A stretch of DNA of 64,000 bases from Porphyra umbilicalis (taxonomy: Eukaryota; Rhodophyta; Bangiophyceae; Bangiales; Bangiaceae). Shown one piece after another: positions 58,101-64,000 of the stretch. A program made the translations under genes and the position numbers. The notes beneath the pieces were generated by a model that worked only from the letters and a program-made list of their open reading frames with translations, did no database searches and was not told where the DNA came from. Numbering within the stretch: the stretch's first letter is position 1; each line of letters starts with the position of its first letter. The stretch covers positions 1-64,000 of the forward strand of contig KV919054.1 of assembly GCA_002049455.2 (NCBI GenBank). The letters are read 5' to 3'.

Positions 58101-58232
58101 CTTAAGGAAGAGGGAGGTGCACGAGACACACACATGGACAGGTGCACTGCCAGTGAACACACGCTGGACGACAGCAGAGGCCTCATATCTTCCCAGGCGC
58201 CACCGAGATGACCAAAGTGGACAAGAGCGCAC
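55110..58232 (-). pseudogene. Decayed DDE transposase of a DNA transposon
   Basis: Recognisable pieces follow one another on the minus strand in different frames. First come Cys-rich segments at about 58190-57900 (CVSC; CLGVCLTCC), then a basic helical region at about 57590-57073. The core at about 56640-56300 contains GMENGGRTSTVKAFLGIANQ, DHHIALESI and ILTGSYKWMTAFLGHSGPG. Then follow KIHALCCHVRTF at about 55660, CSEQVLEALHGRFNQMQR at about 55600, and an Ala-rich tail ending ETDECE at 55110. This matches a group of eukaryotic transposases with a D-K-G-G, G-D-Y-x-F-L and SEQG-x-E-x-x-H-x-x-F-N pattern. Here the GDY Asp is Ser and the first Asp position is Glu, so it should be inactive. Some frame changes may be introns, but at least one, near 55640, falls inside conserved sequence without a clear splice pair. 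Confidence 0.65.
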
Positions 58233-58698
58233 CTACGAAACAAAGGAGCGGAAAAACAGGGTTAGGAACTAGATCGGATTGGTCTCCGTGCTGCCCGTTA
58301 TCCAGTCGTGTTCACACACTAAAAAAAGAGCCACTGCTGGTATGTTGCTTTATGGGCAAAAGTAGAAATACCTGAGCGGGTGGCCAGAAAAGGGGGCACC
58401 AGGCGCCTCAGCGTGCTCGTCCTCTGCGCCCTGCAGATTAGGATGGTCGCGAAGTTTCACAATAAGGTATGGGATACCTCTGCCGGGTGTATACACCGAG
58501 GACAGGGCGGGGGCAGGGTCAGGAAGGTGAACGAGAGAGGCCTTAGGCGCAGAGAAGCGGTGCAGACAAGCAATCTGGCGCGCATGCCTCGTGTTGCAAG
58601 CCGTGGCCACATGGAGTTTTGATCGGCACTATGAAATCTTGTCGTGGCTTCGGATATTGCTTCACGTGTTTGACCCAAAAGTCCGCCCTTAACTAGGT
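58233..58698. other. No gene recognised
   Basis: Moderate GC. Short frames only, none recognisable. Confidence 0.4.
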
Positions 58699-59076
58699 GT
58701 GGACGGCGCTGCCGCCGGCGCGCGACGAAGAGACGGCGCAGAATCTGGTGGCGGCGGTACGGGCGGCGGTGGAGGCGGCCCTCTCGACGGGAGCCGACAT
58801 GTCTGGGATGGTTGGGTGGGGCGAGCCGCTGTTCGCAGCGCTGCGGGCGGCCATGTCGGTGCCGCCGTTGCCACCCGGCGACGAGCCGGTGGCGGTGCCG
58901 CCGTCGCCGCCCGCCGTCGAACTGGCGGTGCAGGCCGCCGTGGCCGTGCCGCCGTCGCCCCCCGTGGACGCGTCTGCGGCTGTCGGTCGGGAGGAGGATC
59001 CGACGGGTGCCCCGGTGATCGTGTCCTCGCGGCTGTCGCCCGCCGTCACCCTGGTGGCGGCTGTACGGGACGATAG
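58699..59076. other. GC-rich low-complexity insert before Tc1-like transposase
   Basis: Reads as Gly/Arg or Pro/Val/Ala repeats in all frames (gtgccgccgtcgcc-type words). It occupies the place where a Tc1/mariner helix-turn-helix domain would be expected, and none is visible. Confidence 0.5.
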
Positions 59077-59085
59077 CACTGCACC

Positions 59086-60060
59086 ATGCAGGATCTCGGT
59101 TTCTCCTTCAGTCGTGGCCCAAAGCATTCCAATATCGCTCGTGAGAAGCTATCGGTACGGAAGCAGCGAAACAACTTCACCGACACAGAGCGCCAATACC
59201 GACCTGCCGGGCGGACCATCTTCTACACCGACAAGACGTGGCTGAACAAGAACATGACTTCATATCGCAGCTGGAATGATGGTACGTCGAATGCCAGACT
59301 GAACGTGCCCTCTGGCAAGGGCGGGCGTATCATTGTCGCACACGTCGGGTCCCGGTCGGTCGGGCTTGTCGAAGAAGCTTCCTGGGTCTTCATCGGCAAC
59401 AAAAAGTCGGCCGACTACCACAGCCAGATCACTTCAGCTTCATGGCTGTAGTGGCTGGAGGAGTCGGTCTTACCGAAGATCCGTGGCGGTGTGCTCGTCA
59501 TCGATCGGGCTCCGTATCATCTCGTTCGTAACGAAGCTGCCCGACCGGCTGCATCGAAGCGACGCATTGCAGAGTTTGCCGATTTGCTGGAGAAGCACGA
59601 CCTCGTTTTGCCTGAGTGGGGCCCGGAGTGGCGCACTACTTGTACGCGGGCGGTGCTCAAGAAGCGGGCATACGAGAACCGCCCGCGCCCCCTCTAACTG
59701 GTCCAGGACCTAGCGGCGCGCTTCGGAGTGTCCATCCTCATCTCTCCCGTGCCACACCCGGAGCTGAATCCCATTTAGATGACTTCGGGCACTGTCAAGA
59801 TGGCGTTGAAGCGGGCCAACCTGATGTTCTCTGTCGCTACGCTGCGTGGTCTGGCGGAGGCCGAGTTCGAAAAGATCAGTGCGGAGGTGTGTGCTCGCTA
59901 TGAGGACCACGCTATTAAGGTGGAGAACTACTATCGAGCTGTCGACGAGGTATGCACTGATGTAGAGGCCGCCATCAATGGCGACCGGGACGACGACGAG
60001 GTCGAGGGGGGTGATTTGGGTGGGGCGAGTGACGCGGAAGAGGATGCCATGTCTGAGTAG
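59086..60060 (+). pseudogene. Tc1/mariner-type transposase with in-frame stops
   Basis: One frame of 325 codons with three in-frame stops (TAG 59449, TAA 59695, TAG 59776) and no frameshift. Landmarks: GFSFSRGPKHSNI, GRTIFYTDKTW (first catalytic Asp, codon at 59230), GGRIIVAHVGS, GGVLVIDRAPYHL (second Asp, codon at 59503) and HPELNPI, where the next codon, normally the third acidic residue, is TAG. It ends in an acidic tail (EEDAMSE). The N-terminal DNA-binding domains are missing and GC-rich repeat sequence stands in their place. Terminal inverted repeats were not found by eye. It is an inactive copy of a cut-and-paste transposon. Confidence 0.85.
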
Positions 60061-61691
60061 GCGCGTAGATCAATCACTGCAGCTCAAATGTGGAAGCGAG
60101 GGCCCTGGTTTTCGTCTTATGGGGAATGGGGCTTGTGCTGGGTAGACAACCGACACTGCGATCACCTGGATCATACCGCTTCCGATGCATCGGTGTCGCA
60201 ATCCAAAAGGTAGTACCCTTCCAAGAATGTTCTTGCGAGGTAGCACCCGTCTGAAATATTTTGACGATCTGAATTGGCCGTCACGAAGTTGCAACGCGTG
60301 ATCCGCGACCAGAAATCGAAAGCAGCGCTTCACCCGTCACGCGCAAAAGAGCGTAACTCAGGCGCTACTCAGAGTCGAAGAGCCATTTTCTCTAGAGGTA
60401 CCCGGAAGCCTCCTACCCCCTTTCTGTGAGTTTAGAGACTCTAGCGTCATTTCTCACACTCCCAGGGCAAAATCGAGAGAGGTTTTCATGCGTGAGATAC
60501 ACCTTCAGGGTGCCTCATGAAAAGAACCTACAACACGACAACCACACTAGAAATACGTTGAATCCTTACTGCGGAGCATGCACTGGACGGGCGATGAGTT
60601 CTCTCTTCCGCTCAGAAGAGTATTTGAACATTATGCCAATCATGCAGGTAGTCTCTTCCCCTCCTCCAGGTTGTCACAAAAAAGTACCGCCTGCCTACGT
60701 GCGGACGCAAACAATTGAAAAAATTCGGTTTGTTCCTGTGCCCTAATTGGCCGACCAGACCCCTCGATTGACCTTTTAAATTATTTAGCCGGTTGTCTAG
60801 TAGCCCCCCTTCTTTTCATTATGGCTGCAATCACTGTCGAAACTATGTGTGTGCGTGGTACGAGGGCCCCAATGCACACATCCCACGCAATCCACAAGGC
60901 GACCAAGAGACTCGGAAACGCGTGCGCCTCAGCCACGAAGGCCCAGCTTGCGCAGGCTTTGGGGACTCGTCGGCGCTGGCGCCGGCCTTAGTTTTGTTGT
61001 TCTCAGCCAGTGGCCGCCTCCCTCATTGTGTTTTGATCAGCTTGTCTGGCACCATAGCCGGCGCTGCGTCGCCGCCTCCCTCGCCCTCGCCCTCAGAGTC
61101 AACCCCATCATATGGCGCGTCGCCAAAGAATGATCGGATCTGAGAAACGCTCACAGCAAGTCACAGCAGTTCACAGCAGCTCACAGCACAGAATTCAAAA
61201 ATGCTGTGATCGCCCTTGCTTCCCACAGAGCCTTCCAGGAGCCCTCAGCATGCAATATTACTTCAAAGCACAATCCTAGCTCGGTCACAGCATGCTGTAC
61301 CTTGCTGTGGGACTTGCTCGGATGCGATCGTCCTTTGGCGACGCGCCATATTCCCCGTCCGACGACAGCCGGTGGTTCAACAGAAACGACTCGATGCCAG
61401 GGGCTACTGTACTTCCGAAAAGTGTTGGTTCCCATGTACCCTGGTTTTTTGTTCAGGGTAATACTCAAGATGAGCAAACACTGACCACCGTCCACCCCAT
61501 GAGCCCCTTTTAGAGCATTCCCACCAATGTCGGGCCAACGCCATATTGGGCACACGTTGCAGAAATGTGTCTCAAATTCGCCGTTGGCCAGTTCTCGGGG
61601 CAGGTAAAAATGTCGAACGTGCACGCGGCGTTGCCAACAGAGGTCAAGCGAGTTAAAACGGGAATGTACTTGCGTCAGATTCGGGGTCGGA
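60061..61691. other. No gene recognised; short tcacagca repeats
   Basis: Moderate GC. A degenerate 10-bp repeat (tcacagca core, four copies) lies at about 61149-61185. No frame is recognisable. Confidence 0.45.
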
Positions 61692-61764
61692 GCCGTTGAC
61701 CCCGGGGCCAACGAGTTACCAACGGAGCCTCCGTTGGCAACTCGTTGGCCCTAGGGCCAACGGG
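61692..61764. repeat. 73-bp near-perfect palindrome
   Basis: Two 36-bp arms with a single-base centre at 61728. The inner 22 bp of each arm (around ccaacgagtt and ccaacgga) pair with one mismatch; the outer parts carry four more. It has no coding content. It could be a cruciform-forming site, a hairpin terminator-like structure or the remnant of a foldback element. Confidence 0.75.
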
Positions 61765-64000
61765 TTCTGTGTTCTGATTGGTCCATCGCGGTTTCACGGG
61801 GTTAAATGAGTGACGTGTGGCAGTTCATATTGTCCTCAGATTGCCCAAGTTATCATATTTTTGTTTCGACAGCTACCCACGGATGGAATATGGTACCTCT
61901 CGGAACTGGACGGTCGCGTGTCAGCTCGGCCCAAGGGTCCCGATCGCTGGAGCGTGTCACGTATCCCACATGCGGTGGCGCGTGGCCGAACGTGCTTTCG
62001 GGCGCGTCAGACACGCGGCGCGATCCCACCGACACTGGAAAAGCAAGTGGATCTGAGCGAATGAGGGGGCACACGAGGCAGGGCTTCTCCCAGCGGCCCC
62101 GCGTCAAGCCCTCCTCAGGCTACGGGGCCGCTCAGGCCGCCATGCGTGCCCGCCAGCGCCGGTGCGCGGCCGCACCACCCCCGCCGCACCGAACGGCAGT
62201 GGCGATGGCGTACGGCAGCGCCCATGGCCGCCCTTACCACCGCTGGCACCGCGCACGCCACCCCCGCGCGCCCACGGCCGTCGCACCCACCCTGCCCACC
62301 GCAACCTGCCGTCCTGGCCGCCCCCACCGCCGTCGGCTGCGCCCTCTCCCGGATACCGCCGCCTTCGCGGCTGTCGGTAGTCGCCGGCCCCGCCGCCCTC
62401 GAGACCGCCGCCCCCCTCTTCGCCACCGACGTCGGCCACCGCCTCTGCGTCAACCGCCGCCGTCCGCAACCGCCACCACCGCCGCCCTCACCGCCGCCGC
62501 CGCCACGCGCCGGGCGCCGCTTCCCCGCCGCCGCCGCCGCCTTCGGCCGCCACCGCCGGTGTCCGCCGCCGTCGCCCCCGCTGACTCTGCCGCCGTCGCC
62601 GTCGTCGGGCGCCCCAGCCTCGCCCGCCCATGCCGCCTGTTGCCGCCGTCATTCCCGCCGCCGCCGTCCCCGCCCCCGCCGCTGTCGGCCGCCGGCGCCG
62701 TTTGCCGCTGACACCCCGCCCGCGTCCCCGCCGTCGGCAACCGTCGCCCTCGCCGTCACCGCCTTTGCCGCCGCCGCCGACCGCCGCCTCCCCCGCCCTC
62801 AACCGTCGCCAATCGCCCCCCCCGTCGCCACCTCGGACCGCAGCCCCCGCTTTCGCCACCTCCCCCACCGCCGCCGCTCGCAGCCGCCACCCCCGCCGCC
62901 CTCACCGCCGCCACCGCCAGCTACCATCCGCGCCTCCCCCGCCGCCTCCGCCACCGTCGACCGCCACCGCCGGTGTTCTCGGCCGCCGCCACTGCTAAAG
63001 CCCGCACCGTTGCCGTCACCGGCCGCTCCCGCTTCCCCTGCCCATACCGCTTGAGGCCGCCGCCGCTCTCGCCGTCGCCGTCCTCGTCCCCGCCGCTGGC
63101 GACCACCGGCGCCGCCGCGTCCGGCGCCGGCGTCTTATGCTGGTCTCCCCGCTGCCGCTCCCACCGCCGGCCCCGCCGTCGCTGCCTCCCCTGCCGCCGC
63201 CGACCGTCGCCGCCGCCGTCCCCGCAGACCACCGCTTCGGTCGACCGCCGTCCGCGCCACCGCTCCACTCCACGCCGTTGGCGACGGCCGTTCCCGCCGT
63301 CGCCGCGCCCGCCGGCGCCCCCGGCGTTGCCGAGAACCGACGCCACCGGCCCGACCGGTGCCGCTCGCCTCCCCCGCCTCCGCCTCCGACCGCCGACCCC
63401 GCTGTCGCGCCCCCCCCGGCCGCCGACGACTGCCGCCGCCACCACCCCCGCCGACCGCCGGCCCCGTCGACCGCCAACCCCTTCCCCGCTCCCGTCTCCG
63501 TCGGCGCCGCTTCCACCACAGCTGCCGTCGCCGCCGACGGCGGGCACCGCCGCCGCCTCCGACACAGCCGCCACACTTCCTTAGGCGCCGCCGTCCAAAC
63601 TGCCGTCGGCTGCCGCCGCCCAACCGCCGCTCCAGCCGTCGCCGCCCCAGCCGCCCCCGCTGACAGCCGCCCCCAACGTCTCTGCCACGTCCGCCACCGC
63701 CGACCGCCGAACCCGTCGTCGCTGCCCCCGCCGACACCGCCAACAGCCGCCCCCACTGTTGCCGCCGCAGCCAGAAGCGGCCCCTGACCCCGCCTCCATC
63801 CATGCCGGCGCCGTGCGCGCCCCGTGCCGCCACAGACGGCCGTCCCTGCCGTCGCTCCCCCCCAAGCCGACGCTGACCGCCGACTTTGCCGTTGCCGCCC
63901 CCGCCGCCACTGCGTACCGCCACCTTCGTCGTCTCCGCCGCCATCGTTGACCGCCGCCTCCGCCCCTGCGGCCCCCGTCGCCGTCGCCGGCCATCATCCT
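61765..64000. other. C-rich low-complexity DNA to the window end
   Basis: From about 62150 the plus strand is a dense ccgccgcc/ccaccgcc mixture with loosely repeated blocks containing ccgccctcaccgccgcc near 62485 and 62905. Long Pro/Ala/Arg frames are open on both strands, and I cannot choose one as real. It could be a repetitive Pro-rich gene on the plus strand or noncoding satellite-like DNA. Confidence 0.5.

Noticed and set aside
59449-59778. Stop-codon reassignment as an explanation for in-frame TAG/TAA in the Tc1-like transposase
   Set aside because: TRAP-beta ends with TAG and RtcB with TAA exactly at conserved C-termini, so both codons terminate host genes here.
61800-64000. Long Pro/Ala-rich frames as a cell-wall-type gene
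   Set aside because: Several frames on both strands are equally open, there is no signal peptide or regular motif, and the end lies outside the window. Kept as low-complexity DNA.

Overview
The window looks like nuclear DNA of a very GC-rich microbial eukaryote (an alga or another protist; I cannot name the lineage). Evidence: two conserved housekeeping genes carry short GT-AG introns (174, 175, 190 and 297 bp), one encodes an ER translocon subunit (TRAP-beta), and several eukaryotic transposon families are present (Ty3/Gypsy LTR element, Tnp2-type and Tc1/mariner-type transposases, hAT-type and other MITEs). Much of the rest is Ala/Pro/Gly/Arg-coding low-complexity DNA in which almost every frame is open, so open frames alone were not accepted as genes.

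Layout. 1-5.2 kb: G/C-only minisatellite and gene-free low-complexity DNA. 5.2-8.2 kb: a foldback-like structure with nested inverted repeats. 9.4-22 kb: a putative large DNA transposon. It has a ten-core array of ~164-bp repeats, an 1807-residue protein joining a catalytically dead Ulp1/SENP-like fold to a JmjC dioxygenase domain and a C5HC2-like zinc finger, and, convergent with it, a Tnp2-type DDE transposase. 24.5-32.8 kb: one giant minus-strand Ala/Pro-rich gene of unknown function, whose frame switches coincide with poly-C/poly-G tracts. 33.9-38.9 kb: a compact housekeeping island with a CFA/coclaurine-N-methyltransferase-like enzyme (+), TRAP-beta (-, four exons) and the RNA ligase RtcB (+, two exons). 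39.4-44.3 kb: a gene-poor run of small inverted-repeat elements, including a hAT-type MITE with a perfect 8-bp target duplication. 44.4-53.2 kb: a decayed Ty3/Gypsy element with ~95% identical LTRs. 53.7-60.1 kb: two small inverted-repeat elements, a decayed DDE transposase gene and a decayed Tc1/mariner transposase. 61.7-64 kb: a near-perfect palindrome, then C-rich low-complexity DNA running off the end.

How the genes relate. RtcB and TRAP-beta are divergent across ~0.5 kb and both act in ER or unfolded-protein-response biology, so a shared promoter is plausible. The methyltransferase and TRAP-beta are convergent with a 352-bp gap. The most unusual object is the 11.6-21.9 kb module, where a chromatin-type 2-oxoglutarate dioxygenase travels beside a transposase.
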